Shown here one piece after another: positions 19,464-28,983 of a DNA stretch of 64,000 nt. The translations under genes and the position numbers were made by a program. Source of the DNA: a virus; the IMG/VR virus record IMGVR_UViG_3300017971_000283, positions 1 to 64,000 of that record; one strand, written 5' to 3'. Each line of letters begins with the position of its first letter. The stretch's first letter is position 1. Below the pieces are notes generated by a model, which was given only the letters and a program-made list of their open reading frames with translations, was not told where the DNA came from and made no database searches.

Positions 19464-20591
19464 TTAAAGATCTTTAATTGGTACTAAATCTCCTTTATTT
19501 GTTACCAAATCATCAAGGGAGATTTTTTTTGATTTCCATAAATCATATCTTACCGGACCAAGAGTATTTCTTTGATATACATCTGGCCTATCAATAAACC
19601 AACTTTTATAGTCCCCTTGATGAAATCCGGTTTCCAATATTTTAGCTTGATTACCCTTTCCAATATTACTATATAGTCTTTTTCCTTCTTTAGTAATCTT
19701 GCCCCTTTCATAATATACTCTGTAAGCATCATCAATTTCTTCTATATCAAGTCCTAAGTCTTTGAAAGTAGGAGTAACAGGAACAAGTATACACCTACAA
19801 TTGGGATGTAATGGGCAAGGTGGAGGGTCTGGTAAATTACTTTTTTTACTTCCATTATTAAATTTTTGTCCATCTAAAAAAGCACATCTCAAACAGGTAC
19901 CCCTACCTGTTTTCTTTTGTCCTCCTTCCAATGTTGCTGACCATTTTAATGCAATTACAATATCCTTATTTTTTTTAAAAACATCTTTTTGGGCATTTAC
20001 ATTTGCTGATTGAATATAAGTTCTTGTTAATGTTGTCAATTCTCTTTTAGTAATATCCAAAGTTTCATTTAGCCTATCAATTATTTTTCTTGTACTTTCT
20101 CCTTTTAATCTGCCTGTTAAAATTTCCTCTCTAATAATGCCTTTTGTTTTAATATCAAAGGATTTTGTTACCCAATTATTTAAAAGATCACCACCAACTT
20201 TTGTTTTTAAGGCAAATTGTGAAAGTTGATTTGATGATAATCCTACTGTTTTGAAACCAGAAACTTCACCATCAAAACTTAATATATTATTTGTATCAAT
20301 ATATGATTTTGCACCAACTTCACCATAAGTTTTTGCTATATCCCCGGTAATTTCATTCTGGATTCCTATCGTCAAATCAGATAGTTCATCTAACACCGCC
20401 AGAAGTCGTTCTTCAGCATAATCCTTAATAGATGATCCTTTATACATAATAAAGTCATACATCTCATCCTCCGCTTTTTTAACAGCCTTGCTGATACGCT
20501 TCAATGTTCTTACAGTATACTTTTCAAGATCGTATTCAGCAGCAATAAAACGAATAAGCATTACCAGATCTTTTTTTTCATCAGGAGTCAT
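19464..20591 (-). CDS. MuF-type minor head protein
   Basis: The 375-residue product carries the Mu gpF/SPP1 gp7 signature near residue 235: GTCLRCAFLDGQKF, then PLHPNCRCILVPV. Upstream is a long helical N-terminal half. Such proteins sit inside the head near the portal and are ejected or help assembly. The gene is close to the portal as usual, although a methyltransferase and a DUF1353 gene intervene. Confidence 0.8.
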   Translation of the reverse strand: MTPDEKKDLVMLIRFIAAEYDLEKYTVRTLKRISKAVKKAEDEMYDFIMYKGSSIKDYAEERLLAVLDELSDLTIGIQNEITGDIAKTYGEVGAKSYIDTNNILSFDGEVSGFKTVGLSSNQLSQFALKTKVGGDLLNNWVTKSFDIKTKGIIREEILTGRLKGESTRKIIDRLNETLDITKRELTTLTRTYIQSANVNAQKDVFKKNKDIVIALKWSATLEGGQKKTGRGTCLRCAFLDGQKFNNGSKKSNLPDPPPCPLHPNCRCILVPVTPTFKDLGLDIEEIDDAYRVYYERGKITKEGKRLYSNIGKGNQAKILETGFHQGDYKSWFIDRPDVYQRNTLGPVRYDLWKSKKISLDDLVTNKGDLVPIKDL

Positions 20592-20706
20592 TATATCTCC
20601 ATATTTTTATTATTTTTATTCATCGACAACACCTAAAGTTAAGGCATTACATGAAGTTTTTTGATGTCTAATGGAAAAATTATAATAATTACAATTATTT
20701 AACTTT

Positions 20707-20790
20707 TTATTTGTTTTCTATAACTTTATTTGCAATTTCCCGCATCTCACTTTTCGGTATTCCACTTATTTTAGAAAGAATTTTAACCAT
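20707..20790 (-). CDS. 27-residue peptide
   Basis: ATG 20790 has GAGGAAATTAATA upstream, overlapping the end of the methyltransferase gene. It encodes 27 residues beginning MVKILSKISGIPKSEMREIA. The strong ribosome site is the main support. Function unknown. Confidence 0.45.
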   Translation of the reverse strand: MVKILSKISGIPKSEMREIANKVIENK

Positions 20791-20792
20791 TA

Positions 20793-21404
20793 TTAATTTC
20801 CTCGTTTATGAAATACCCAAAAATAACTATGATGTTTTCTTGCAAAATTTTGTTTTTTCCATTTTCCTGATTTTAACCTATTTTCTTTTAAAAATAAAAA
20901 TAAATCTTTAGCAATAAACCCTCTTGATACTGCTATATTAAAAACATCAATATGAATAAAATTATTTAAACTACCATTAACAACATCTTGACATTTAAAA
21001 AATAAAACTCCATCTTTTTTCAATACTCTATAAGCTTCACCAATTGCCAACTTATAAAAATATAACAATTTTTTTTTGTTTTTAAATAAAGTAAATCTCG
21101 ATATGATTATATTACAATTCTTTTTTATTACTTTTAATGATTTACCACTACTCCATAAAAAAGGAGGATCAATCATTATTGACTTAAAAGTATTTCTTTT
21201 AAATGGCATATTGCACATATCCGAAAAAAATAATGGATTACCTATTGAAAAATCAGAATAAAATTTAGGTTTTTTTATATTCTTATAAAAATTTCCTTTC
21301 GAAAAAGTTGGATCATAATCAATCTGCCCATTTCCATGTAATTCTATCATTTCTTTTAATAATAAATCATGATTAAAATTATATGACTTTATACCTAAAT
21401 ACAT
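20793..21404 (-). CDS. DNA adenine/cytosine methyltransferase
   Basis: The 203-residue product has motif IV DPPF at residues 79-82, the mark of amino-methyltransferases acting on N6-adenine or N4-cytosine. It also has the phage-type HGNGQIDYDPTFSKGNFY segment near 23-40 and RVLKKDGVLFFKCQD near 127. A classical motif I FxGxG is not evident, so the fold may be circularly permuted or minimal. It is placed inside the head gene cluster. It probably modifies phage DNA against host restriction. Target site unknown. Confidence 0.75.
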   Translation of the reverse strand: MYLGIKSYNFNHDLLLKEMIELHGNGQIDYDPTFSKGNFYKNIKKPKFYSDFSIGNPLFFSDMCNMPFKRNTFKSIMIDPPFLWSSGKSLKVIKKNCNIIISRFTLFKNKKKLLYFYKLAIGEAYRVLKKDGVLFFKCQDVVNGSLNNFIHIDVFNIAVSRGFIAKDLFLFLKENRLKSGKWKKQNFARKHHSYFWVFHKRGN

Positions 21405-21413
21405 TTGTTTTCC

Positions 21414-21812
21414 TTATTTATTAATTTCGCCTTTTGTACTATCTTTTGCTGAACTTTTACCAAATATTCTAACTGCCCAATAAACCCATAATGCTCTTAT
21501 TTTCCACATTCCATATTGAATACATTCTTTATACAAAAATTTATCAGCTTTTATTCTTAAACTTAATGGCAATTTTTTCTCTCTAAATAATTGATAAAAA
21601 GCATCATGAACAAGACTTGCTTTTATAAATGCCTCAGTATCAATAGTTGGACCACTTGGGCCATCCCAAGAATATCCCTGAAAAATTACCATATTTCCGG
21701 TTTTATTTAAACCAATAAACTTATTGTTAGCAGAAAAACCGGTTATATTTGTTTCAACAAAATAGTTTTCAGTTAGCTGATACTTATATTTCCTGAGTTT
21801 CCTGTATTTCAT
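21414..21812 (-). CDS. DUF1353 family protein
   Basis: The 132-residue product has the DUF1353 pattern: YSWDGPSGPTIDTEAFIKAS followed by LVHDAFYQLFRE and a basic helical C-terminus. The family is widespread in phage structural regions but its role is not established. The gene overlaps the portal stop by 29 bases. Confidence 0.7.
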   Translation of the reverse strand: MKYRKLRKYKYQLTENYFVETNITGFSANNKFIGLNKTGNMVIFQGYSWDGPSGPTIDTEAFIKASLVHDAFYQLFREKKLPLSLRIKADKFLYKECIQYGMWKIRALWVYWAVRIFGKSSAKDSTKGEINK

Positions 21813-23283
21813 TGTCTTCCTCCTTTCCTACTATACTATCATTTCTCCAATCCAATGCCATATCACTATTCTCCTTTTGTTCTGCTTTTACTTTTTCTTC
21901 TTCTTCTTCAGGTGTCCAACCTTCGGGAAATGGGATTTCACCTTGTCGCAAAATATATCGAATAGTTTCTTTGCTTAATATATTACTCCTGTTTAAGCCA
22001 TCCAAAGCATTAATTAATTCAGATGATATCTCATTAGGATCAAAATCTTGATTATATTGTATAGTATTTTTTGAACTTTTATTTAACCATAAATTAAAAA
22101 TATCCCAACATCTTTTTTCTTTTTCTGAACATCTTAAACTAAATTCAGCAAGTTGTGTTATTAATTGTTGTTTATCCATTTTTTTTGCTTCATAAGTCTC
22201 ACCAACCGCTGTATCTGGCCTTGTCATTCTAAGAGCGATTTCTTTAATGGCTGTTTCAGTTTCCTTAATTGTTGTTCTAATAGTTTCAAAAGATACGTTT
22301 CCAGGTTCAATATACCCCAATTTTGCTTCTGGATTTCCAGGGAAAAGTCCGTTTGATGTTGCCTTAATAAAACCCTTATATTCATCTTCTGTAAGTCCTG
22401 AGCCAAAAAGTAATGGAACAGCACAATCAAATTCAGCCTTATCAAGTTCTGATAATTTCCAATACATTTTGAGTGCAAGCATATCAATATCTGATAATAC
22501 AGATGAACCAACCATTTCTACTTCTCTTTCAAAATAAAAAGGAACAATGGGAACAATTCCAAGATTATGATCGCCTTCCATTAAATTTCCATGTTCATCT
22601 TTTACTATCCCATAGTTTGTTTTATTTCCATCTTGATCAATAAAAGCTATATCACCATTTTCTATATTTTTAAGTACTGCCCATTTTTTAGTATCCCAGT
22701 ATCTTAAAATTGGAAATGATTCTTGTTTTTGAAATGGTTTCGATTCTAATACCATTAAATCTTTGATACAGATATATGTTAGAGTTCCATTTTCATCTCC
22801 CCAATCAATTAAATTTTCGCAAGAAATAATTGTAAAGAATGGTCTTATACCTTCATCTTTATAATCTTTTTGAGTATTAAGTGGTTTTGTTGATCGTGTT
22901 GCATTTACTAAAACAAAACTTATTCCTTGATACAAAGCCCTTTTTGATACCCAGGAAAAAAATAAATCAGCATTATTTTGATAAAGATCAACATTATCAA
23001 AATAATTCATAGCTTCAGTATCTAATTCTCTTTCAGGTTTTTTTCTCCAAATGGCTGAGTTAAAAACTTTTACTATTGGCCCACAGGCATTTCTGTAAAC
23101 TGCTCTTGCCTTTCTTATTTTCCACTGAGCATCAGATTCAAATGGATGTCTCTGAAGATAAGGTTTTTTGATTATATAATCACCACCTTTGTATAAATCC
23201 CTCCAAAACCTATACTTTTCAATCATTATTTTATACGATTTATTTTCTTTAAAAAGTCCATCATTTTTATTTTGAGTTGTCAT
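21784..23283 (-). CDS. Portal protein (DUF4055 type)
   Basis: This 499-residue protein has the DUF4055 portal start (KPYLQRHPFESDAQWKIRKA near residue 40, then NSAIWRKKPE). Further on are the portal-core helices around ELDKAEFDCAVPLLFGSGL and the TRPDTAVGETYEAKKMDKQQ stem region. The C-terminal tail is Glu-rich. The portal forms the dodecameric DNA channel. It lies between the large terminase (15-base gap) and DUF1353. Confidence 0.85.
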   Translation of the reverse strand: MTTQNKNDGLFKENKSYKIMIEKYRFWRDLYKGGDYIIKKPYLQRHPFESDAQWKIRKARAVYRNACGPIVKVFNSAIWRKKPERELDTEAMNYFDNVDLYQNNADLFFSWVSKRALYQGISFVLVNATRSTKPLNTQKDYKDEGIRPFFTIISCENLIDWGDENGTLTYICIKDLMVLESKPFQKQESFPILRYWDTKKWAVLKNIENGDIAFIDQDGNKTNYGIVKDEHGNLMEGDHNLGIVPIVPFYFEREVEMVGSSVLSDIDMLALKMYWKLSELDKAEFDCAVPLLFGSGLTEDEYKGFIKATSNGLFPGNPEAKLGYIEPGNVSFETIRTTIKETETAIKEIALRMTRPDTAVGETYEAKKMDKQQLITQLAEFSLRCSEKEKRCWDIFNLWLNKSSKNTIQYNQDFDPNEISSELINALDGLNRSNILSKETIRYILRQGEIPFPEGWTPEEEEEKVKAEQKENSDMALDWRNDSIVGKEEDNEIQETQEI

Positions 23284-23298
23284 TTTATTTTTCCTTTA

Positions 23299-24747
23299 TT
23301 ATCCTTGTATTGATCCATAAAAACATGAATATGATTTACTTAAAATTTCATATCTTACTGCATCCCACATATGATCTTCACTATCACTATCAACATCATC
23401 CATATTTGAAGGATTTCTGGGGATATTTGGAACAGTTCTTAGAAATTGCTCACAATTATTAAAAACAAAAAAACCTGGATATTCCATACTTCCTTTAGTA
23501 ATTAAATCATTTGAGCTTTCTAATAAATCCCTCATAAGCTCTACGCCTTGAACTCTTGAGTGAGGTTTTTTATTTGCCCATTCCCAAGTAATATTACAAC
23601 CATCAATTTTTAGCTCTGCCATTTTATCAGCAATTGTTCTTTCCCCCGGTGACGAGCTAAAAATCTGATTATCTGCTGGTCCTGGTCTTATCCTACCAAT
23701 ATTGAATTTTTTTTTCAATATTTTTTCTTTAATCAATATTGATTCAGCTATTTTTTTTGGAGTATGGTTGACCCCTTTATTTTCCTTGCCTGTCCATCCG
23801 TAAACTTCATCAATTAAAAATAAAGTCCCTTTTGGAAATGATCTTATTTTATTATTTATTTTTACCGGCGTACCATCTGACTCAGCAAAAAATGGTACTG
23901 CATAAGGGGCTGACGACCCCCAATCAAACGATCTTTCAACTTTCCAATAGGTAGGTATATCAAAGGGCTCAACTACGTGGATTTCAGGTGCCCAGAGATC
24001 ACTAAATGCCCCTCCTGCTACAATATCCCAGGAACCTTCATACCATGCTTTTCTTTTATTTGGATCAGTTATTGATTTTAACTTATTAATATATTTTGGA
24101 TCATTTTTAAGTAAAATTTTATTCTCTTGTACATTCCCATGGATTCTTACTCTTCTATTTTCATCCTTATCTGTAATAATTTTTCCGGCTGGTGCTGGAT
24201 CAACAAAATACTTTTTTACCCACGCATGACCAACTCCATAACTATTTGTTGTAGATCTTGTTCTTGGGATAATTCCTGGGCCGCTTGCTCTCAAACAAGA
24301 TTTATTCATTGACTCATAACATTCAATATCTTTCCAGTTTGTTAATTCCTCCCATCCAATCCAACTAAATTCTTTTCCATGATATACCGCATAATCCTGA
24401 ATATTCCTCATATAAGAAAGAAAAAGAACTTCACCTTCAGGAAAAGTCCATGACATAGCTGAAGCATTAAATTTTGCCCTTGGCTCAATTAATGAAAACC
24501 ACTTTTTTGTTTTAAGTACAATATCACTTAACTGTTTGTATGTATTTCTAAAAAGTATTCCTCTCCAATCAGACTTAAACCCCTTATTACAGTCTTGATA
24601 AAAATCCATTATTAGTGAATCAGTTTTTCCATTGCCTCTTGTCCCATCAAAAAGAACTTCTTCTATAGGACAAGAAAGAAAAAACAATTGAGAACCAGCT
24701 TGTGGTACCCATACTGCATCTTTTATATAATTACTATAATCATTCAT
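23299..24747 (-). CDS. terL: Terminase large subunit
   Basis: The 482-residue packaging ATPase-nuclease has Walker A GTRGNGKTD at residues 35-43, a Walker B-like FSWIGWEEL near 130 and the nuclease start SFDWGSSAPY near 265, with a late acidic region GPADNQIF. It translocates and cuts DNA at the portal. Its start overlaps the preceding methyltransferase by 8 bases. The candidate small subunit is encoded 13 kb away. Confidence 0.9.
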   Translation of the reverse strand: MNDYSNYIKDAVWVPQAGSQLFFLSCPIEEVLFDGTRGNGKTDSLIMDFYQDCNKGFKSDWRGILFRNTYKQLSDIVLKTKKWFSLIEPRAKFNASAMSWTFPEGEVLFLSYMRNIQDYAVYHGKEFSWIGWEELTNWKDIECYESMNKSCLRASGPGIIPRTRSTTNSYGVGHAWVKKYFVDPAPAGKIITDKDENRRVRIHGNVQENKILLKNDPKYINKLKSITDPNKRKAWYEGSWDIVAGGAFSDLWAPEIHVVEPFDIPTYWKVERSFDWGSSAPYAVPFFAESDGTPVKINNKIRSFPKGTLFLIDEVYGWTGKENKGVNHTPKKIAESILIKEKILKKKFNIGRIRPGPADNQIFSSSPGERTIADKMAELKIDGCNITWEWANKKPHSRVQGVELMRDLLESSNDLITKGSMEYPGFFVFNNCEQFLRTVPNIPRNPSNMDDVDSDSEDHMWDAVRYEILSKSYSCFYGSIQG

Positions 24748-25567
24748 TATTTAATCTTTTCCAATATGTTGGCCTATTATTCCAAAGTCTTGTTTTTATC
24801 TTTTCATATCCTAAGGATCGCATTTCTCTATTAAATATTCGAGATATTTTATCATTAGTTATAAATGCTCCATGTTTATCAGCATATATATTAAAGTGTC
24901 CTATAGCTCTAGTGTTAAATGAATTTGCAATCAAGAAATACCTTGGAGACAATTTTCTAACAATTTCGTGTAAATGATAAATTGGATATTGTATATGTTC
25001 AAAATATTCTGATGCAAAAATTAAATCAATATCTTTTGAAATATTATCGATTTCGTAACAAATGTCAAATTGATATTTATTTTTTATAACTTCAATAAAT
25101 TTGGATTGTTTTGTAAATTCAATATTTGTTCCAATTACATTTGAATTAGGGAAAGTTAATTTTAATGCGGCAGATGTATATCCAATACCACATCCCAAAT
25201 CAACAATATTTTTAACTTTTTCTAAATCTTTTTTTATAGAAGTATCAAATAATGACTTTCTATCTGATATTGCCATTATATATTTCCGTGAATATACTCT
25301 CCAGCATGCCCATAATTCAGATAGATAATAATCGTGGTCATATAAATTAAAATCAGGGTTGTTATTTTCTAATGATTTATACCATAAATTTTCAAGTTGT
25401 TGACTTTCTTTTAAACTTTTTCTTATATTACCATTTCCATTTAAGTATCTTATAGTATTTTTTGCAATATTATAAATCCTACCTATTTTTGCTTCTGGAT
25501 TTATTTTTTTATAGATCAATAAAAATCTTTTTAATCCATCATCTGATCTTTCATTTAATATATTCAT
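24740..25567 (-). CDS. Class I SAM-dependent methyltransferase
   Basis: The 275-residue product has motif I VDLGCGIGYTS at residues 122-132 and an acidic strand-2 region, then DLIFASEYFEHI in the motif IV position. This is the Rossmann-type fold seen in small-molecule, sugar or RNA methyltransferases rather than DNA base enzymes with DPPY. It overlaps the glycosyltransferase gene by ATGA, so the two are likely co-translated and may act in one pathway, for example on a DNA-linked sugar. Substrate unknown. Confidence 0.7.
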   Translation of the reverse strand: MNILNERSDDGLKRFLLIYKKINPEAKIGRIYNIAKNTIRYLNGNGNIRKSLKESQQLENLWYKSLENNNPDFNLYDHDYYLSELWACWRVYSRKYIMAISDRKSLFDTSIKKDLEKVKNIVDLGCGIGYTSAALKLTFPNSNVIGTNIEFTKQSKFIEVIKNKYQFDICYEIDNISKDIDLIFASEYFEHIQYPIYHLHEIVRKLSPRYFLIANSFNTRAIGHFNIYADKHGAFITNDKISRIFNREMRSLGYEKIKTRLWNNRPTYWKRLNNE

Positions 25568-26400
25568 TTTTTCTTCAACTCCATATTGTAATTATCTATA
25601 CCCTTTTCTATTTTTACACCTTCTTTTTTTATTAACTTATTTTTTTTAAATTGACTATAATTTACTGAATGTTGCCATCTTCCCCATTTTCTTACAACTT
25701 TTGTAACATCAGGATGTTGTCTTTGTAATGATCTTGCCATTTCAAGCCTACCATCAAAATTAGAGTCTTGTTTATAAAGTTCATCAGTATTCCCACCTTT
25801 CATTACCATTGTTGTTGTTTTTTCAACTAGAAATGCATTAAATAAAATTGTACACCATCCTCCCTTTAAAGCTCTTAAACATAAGTCAGTATCTTCATTA
25901 TATTTTCCTCTCCATCTATATTTCAAACTATTATTTACTAAGATGCAAGAATAAATACGAGTATTTATTCTAAATGGCACATCTTTCCATTTTTGCCTAA
26001 CAAACATAAAGTATTGTGGGCCTGAAAAAGCAATATTTGTATATCTATCTGTGAAATCTTCCATTGCTTTAAATATCATAGGTGAAAATACTTTTAATTT
26101 TCTATTTTTATTCCACCTATGAAATCCTCTCATATTATCATCCATTATCCAATGTCTTTCATGACCTTCTTCTAAAGAATGTTTCCAAACAAAATTTCTT
26201 GCTGGTATTGATCCCTTTCCCAAATTACTAAAAGGCAAAACTATTATTTTTTTTGGATCAATAACATTAGAATATTCGTCAAATTCTTGAGGCTCAATAA
26301 CTATTCTATAAGGACAATTCATCTTTTCAAGAGCTTTACTTGTTAATCTGCTTTCCCATCGTCCTTTAGAAATAATGTATATTGGATATTTATTTTTCAT
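25564..26400 (-). CDS. GT-A glycosyltransferase (TET-associated type)
   Basis: The 278-residue product starts YPIYIISKGRWESRLTSKAL and YRIVIEPQEFDEY, the opening of the TET/JBP-associated glycosyltransferase family. HWIMDDN near residue 92 fits the metal-binding DxD position, and EDTDLCLRALKGGW near 180 the C-terminal acceptor motif. Relatives are proposed to glycosylate hypermodified bases in phage DNA. No TET/JBP oxygenase gene is in this window. It overlaps both neighbours, a ParB-domain gene and a methyltransferase. Confidence 0.65.
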   Translation of the reverse strand: MKNKYPIYIISKGRWESRLTSKALEKMNCPYRIVIEPQEFDEYSNVIDPKKIIVLPFSNLGKGSIPARNFVWKHSLEEGHERHWIMDDNMRGFHRWNKNRKLKVFSPMIFKAMEDFTDRYTNIAFSGPQYFMFVRQKWKDVPFRINTRIYSCILVNNSLKYRWRGKYNEDTDLCLRALKGGWCTILFNAFLVEKTTTMVMKGGNTDELYKQDSNFDGRLEMARSLQRQHPDVTKVVRKWGRWQHSVNYSQFKKNKLIKKEGVKIEKGIDNYNMELKKK

Positions 26401-27091
26401 CGTAATATTCAGTTGTCATATCTATTTTTTTTGCTTCTGGATACCAAATCGATCTTGTTTTTTCTGTAATTTTTTGATCAATAAATGTAGCAAAAGAATT
26501 AAGATCATCAATACTCAAAAAATTTACTGTTATTGAAAATTTTGCCCCTAAATCTTCATTTTCACATTCCGGCATACCCTCCCATTCTTCAATATAATTA
26601 ATTTCTTCATCTTCATCTTCATCTTCATCTTCATTATTAAAATTAAAATCAATCATTTCCCATTCTTCATCAATACCATATTCGCTTAATTCTTCAATTG
26701 TAAAATTATCAGATAGCTTTTCTACTTCCTCATTAAGTAAATCAAGATCCCAATCTGATTCCCCGGATCTGTTATCAACAATCCTTGCAAGCCTTACCTG
26801 TTCTTCTGTCAAATCATCTCTTATAACTACAGGAAAAGCCTTCATATTAAGCTCATATGCTGCCTTAAGCCTTCCATGCCCTTTGATAATCATATTATCT
26901 TCTTCCCAGATTACAATGGGCTGATCTGGTTTAATTACTTTTTCTCTTTCCTTATCACTCATATTTTGAACATCTTCTTTAGTCAAACCAGTACCAATGA
27001 GAATTGAATTTATGATCCAATCAACATTATGATTCTTTGCATTTTTTGGATATGGAATTATATCATCTAATTTTCTTTTTATAACTTTCAT
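26390..27091 (-). CDS. ParB/Srx-fold nuclease-like protein
   Basis: The 233-residue product has the ParB N-terminal fold: DIIPYPKNAKNH at the start, then IIKGHGRLKAAYELNMKAFP near 80 and RLARIVDNRSGESDWDLDLL near 115. There is no helix-turn-helix as in partition ParB proteins, so parS binding is not expected. Standalone phage proteins of this type usually accompany DNA-modification genes, as here. An Asp/Glu run near 165 is low complexity. Confidence 0.75.
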   Translation of the reverse strand: MKVIKRKLDDIIPYPKNAKNHNVDWIINSILIGTGLTKEDVQNMSDKEREKVIKPDQPIVIWEEDNMIIKGHGRLKAAYELNMKAFPVVIRDDLTEEQVRLARIVDNRSGESDWDLDLLNEEVEKLSDNFTIEELSEYGIDEEWEMIDFNFNNEDEDEDEDEEINYIEEWEGMPECENEDLGAKFSITVNFLSIDDLNSFATFIDQKITEKTRSIWYPEAKKIDMTTEYYDEK

Positions 27092-27121
27092 TTTACTTTT
27101 CTCCTTACTTATTTGTTTTTA

Positions 27122-27325
27122 TTATTCTCCAAAACTACCCATTGGCAATTCTTCATCTGTCTTACCATTAATAATTGTTATTTTTTCAGGCTTTTTAATT
27201 GGATCGATATCTTCAATTCCAATTGGCTTGTCGGGAATAATACCCGAATCATCAGGAACTATTTTATTTGAAGCGGCACACCCAATCATACAAAATGATA
27301 TAGTAATGATAAAAAATATTTTCAT
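27122..27325 (-). CDS. Small lipoprotein
   Basis: The 67-residue product has a signal peptide MKIFFIITISFCMIGCAAS with lipobox MIGC (cleavage before Cys16). The mature part of about 52 residues is Pro/Ile/Asp-rich and probably extended. It would be anchored to a membrane by lipid. Phage lipoproteins of this size often block receptors or superinfecting DNA, but the role here is unknown. Confidence 0.7.
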   Translation of the reverse strand: MKIFFIITISFCMIGCAASNKIVPDDSGIIPDKPIGIEDIDPIKKPEKITIINGKTDEELPMGSFGE

Positions 27326-27326
27326 T

Positions 27327-27986
27327 TTAATTTTCTCCTATACTATCAAAAATTATTGGGACTTGTTTTTTTACATCTTCTAAGCAATTTTTCATTAATT
27401 TTCTTATTTGTGGATGAGCTTGTTTTGAAGTTCTTAATTTAAAAATATGTTTCCACTCTCTTAAATTTGCAGTCATAATTATTTCGGTTTTCAAACTGTT
27501 GGGCAATACTTCTCTCGCTTGTTCCGGTCTCCATCCATTATTAATTAAATTATTATAATCAAATTTTGAATTAAGACAAGATTGAAGAAAAACTTTGTGG
27601 GTGAAAGGGATATCATCTTTAAAAAAAATACATGAAGTTTCTTTATACTTTCCCAAATACTTTTTATCCATCCAAACAGGGAGAATGAAAAGTATATCTC
27701 GGTTTTTGTAATTAATATAACGGGTTGACTCAACAGATAAAGAACAAATCCTATGTCTTGCAATCTCCTGTAAGACTCCTCGATTTGTAATAAACTTAAT
27801 AGTAATTATAGCATGTTCAATTACCGATTCATGTCCCTTATTGATAATCATTTTAGTAAATTTTTCAGATGATTCTTTATTAATTTTGGACTCGCTTTTA
27901 TAGCAAGTCCGTCCAGCTTTCTCAATTAATTCAAGAGGACAATTATCAATTTTTATAATTTTATGACTTTGTTCAATTATCTCCAT
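27327..27986 (-). CDS. thyX: Flavin-dependent thymidylate synthase
   Basis: The 219-residue ThyX carries the diagnostic RHRx7S motif (RHR at 77-79, Ser87, then TRY). It makes dTMP from dUMP with FAD and methylenetetrahydrofolate. With the dCTP deaminase at 41.5 kb it supports a phage-driven dTMP supply suited to the A+T-rich genome. Its stop abuts the small lipoprotein start. Confidence 0.95.
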   Translation of the reverse strand: MEIIEQSHKIIKIDNCPLELIEKAGRTCYKSESKINKESSEKFTKMIINKGHESVIEHAIITIKFITNRGVLQEIARHRICSLSVESTRYINYKNRDILFILPVWMDKKYLGKYKETSCIFFKDDIPFTHKVFLQSCLNSKFDYNNLINNGWRPEQAREVLPNSLKTEIIMTANLREWKHIFKLRTSKQAHPQIRKLMKNCLEDVKKQVPIIFDSIGEN

Positions 27987-28018
27987 ATATGTTCTCCTTA
28001 ATTAATTTCTTTTATTTA

Positions 28019-28405
28019 TTATTTTTTGAAATCTTTTGCTTGTTCGTATTCCCTTATTTGTATATTCATATTTTGCATAAGTTCTATTCCAATGGGAAGG
28101 ATTCCAATAATAGCATTGATAAATAAATTGGGGTCTGTTTTACTTGCAAAATTAACATTATCGATACCATCTTTTATTGGACCGTATTGTTTGCGTATTT
28201 CATCATCAAATTTTTTAAGTAATTCCCAATCATCCTTTGATAAATGATGTTTTCTCGCTATAATCTGATCCCTGAAAAGATTATAGTTAAGTTGCAGATT
28301 TGCATCTGCAACTTTTAATTCATATATCGATTCTTGAAGGTCGTTATTAAAAAATGAACAACCGCTAATCAATAAAGACATAGCAATAATAAAAAACTTT
28401 TTCAT
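28019..28405 (-). CDS. Lipoprotein with helical mature domain
   Basis: The start at ATG 28405 is chosen because it begins a signal peptide (MKKFFIIAMSLLISGCSFF, lipobox LISGC) and overlaps the previous stop as ATGA. The mature part of about 113 residues is helical and charged, with a hydrophobic helix (NAIIGILPIGIELM) near the C-terminus that may insert in a membrane. An outer spanin or superinfection-exclusion role is possible but unproven. Confidence 0.65.
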   Translation of the reverse strand: MKKFFIIAMSLLISGCSFFNNDLQESIYELKVADANLQLNYNLFRDQIIARKHHLSKDDWELLKKFDDEIRKQYGPIKDGIDNVNFASKTDPNLFINAIIGILPIGIELMQNMNIQIREYEQAKDFKK

Positions 28406-28905
28406 ATAACACCTCCATATTTCCTTTTTACAGTACCGCATCCGCCGGGACATATATTATATGGATCATAATTTATTGTTTCTAACATCGCTTCAAAAAA
28501 ATACTCAGAAATCATTTCAGGCGTATATCTTGTATTATCGCAAGCATTTAACATAGTCATAGAATTTCTATAATGAAGAAAAACTGTTTCATAATCAAAA
28601 CATTGATCAATTGCTGAAAGAGAATGCTCATATATTCTATTTGCAACCTTACCCGGTTCATAACTAATCATTCCATCTTCATCATACAAAACTACTGTTA
28701 CAGCTACACTTTCAAAGTCATATTTTCCTTGACAAGGAAAATATATCAGATCCTCATCCACTTCATCATCAATACCTCTATCTGTATCCGTTACTTCATC
28801 TGTATTTTCTTCTGGCAATACATAATTACTTTCATCACCACATCCAATAAAAACTATAGTAGCAAAAAACATAATAAAAACAATCAATACTTTTTTCATT
28901 TCCAT
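28402..28905 (-). CDS. Acidic lipoprotein
   Basis: The 167-residue product begins with a signal peptide and lipobox VFIGCGDES. The mature start is a 40-residue Asp/Glu/Thr tether, followed by a domain with four further cysteines (FPCQG, DQCFD, LNACD, NICPGGCG) that could form disulphides. It is translated ahead of, and coupled to, a second lipoprotein. Function unknown; a surface role is likely. Confidence 0.65.
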   Translation of the reverse strand: MEMKKVLIVFIMFFATIVFIGCGDESNYVLPEENTDEVTDTDRGIDDEVDEDLIYFPCQGKYDFESVAVTVVLYDEDGMISYEPGKVANRIYEHSLSAIDQCFDYETVFLHYRNSMTMLNACDNTRYTPEMISEYFFEAMLETINYDPYNICPGGCGTVKRKYGGVI

Positions 28906-28954
28906 TTTCTTTTCTCCTTTTTAAAATTAAGTTTATAAAATATACATACAAAAC

Positions 28955-28983
28955 ACCATACAATATATTTTCCTTTTTTTCAA
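28955..28983 (-). promoter_or_regulatory. Candidate promoter for the lipoprotein genes
   Basis: TTGAAA (28983-28978) and TATGGT (28960-28955) are 17 bases apart on the minus strand, upstream of the acidic lipoprotein gene. A palindrome TTGAATTCAA lies just upstream at 28989-28998. Confidence 0.4.

Noticed and set aside
26390-27091. Partition ParB acting on the parS site
   Set aside because: It has only the ParB/Srx N-terminal fold, with no helix-turn-helix or dimer domain, and sits among modification genes.
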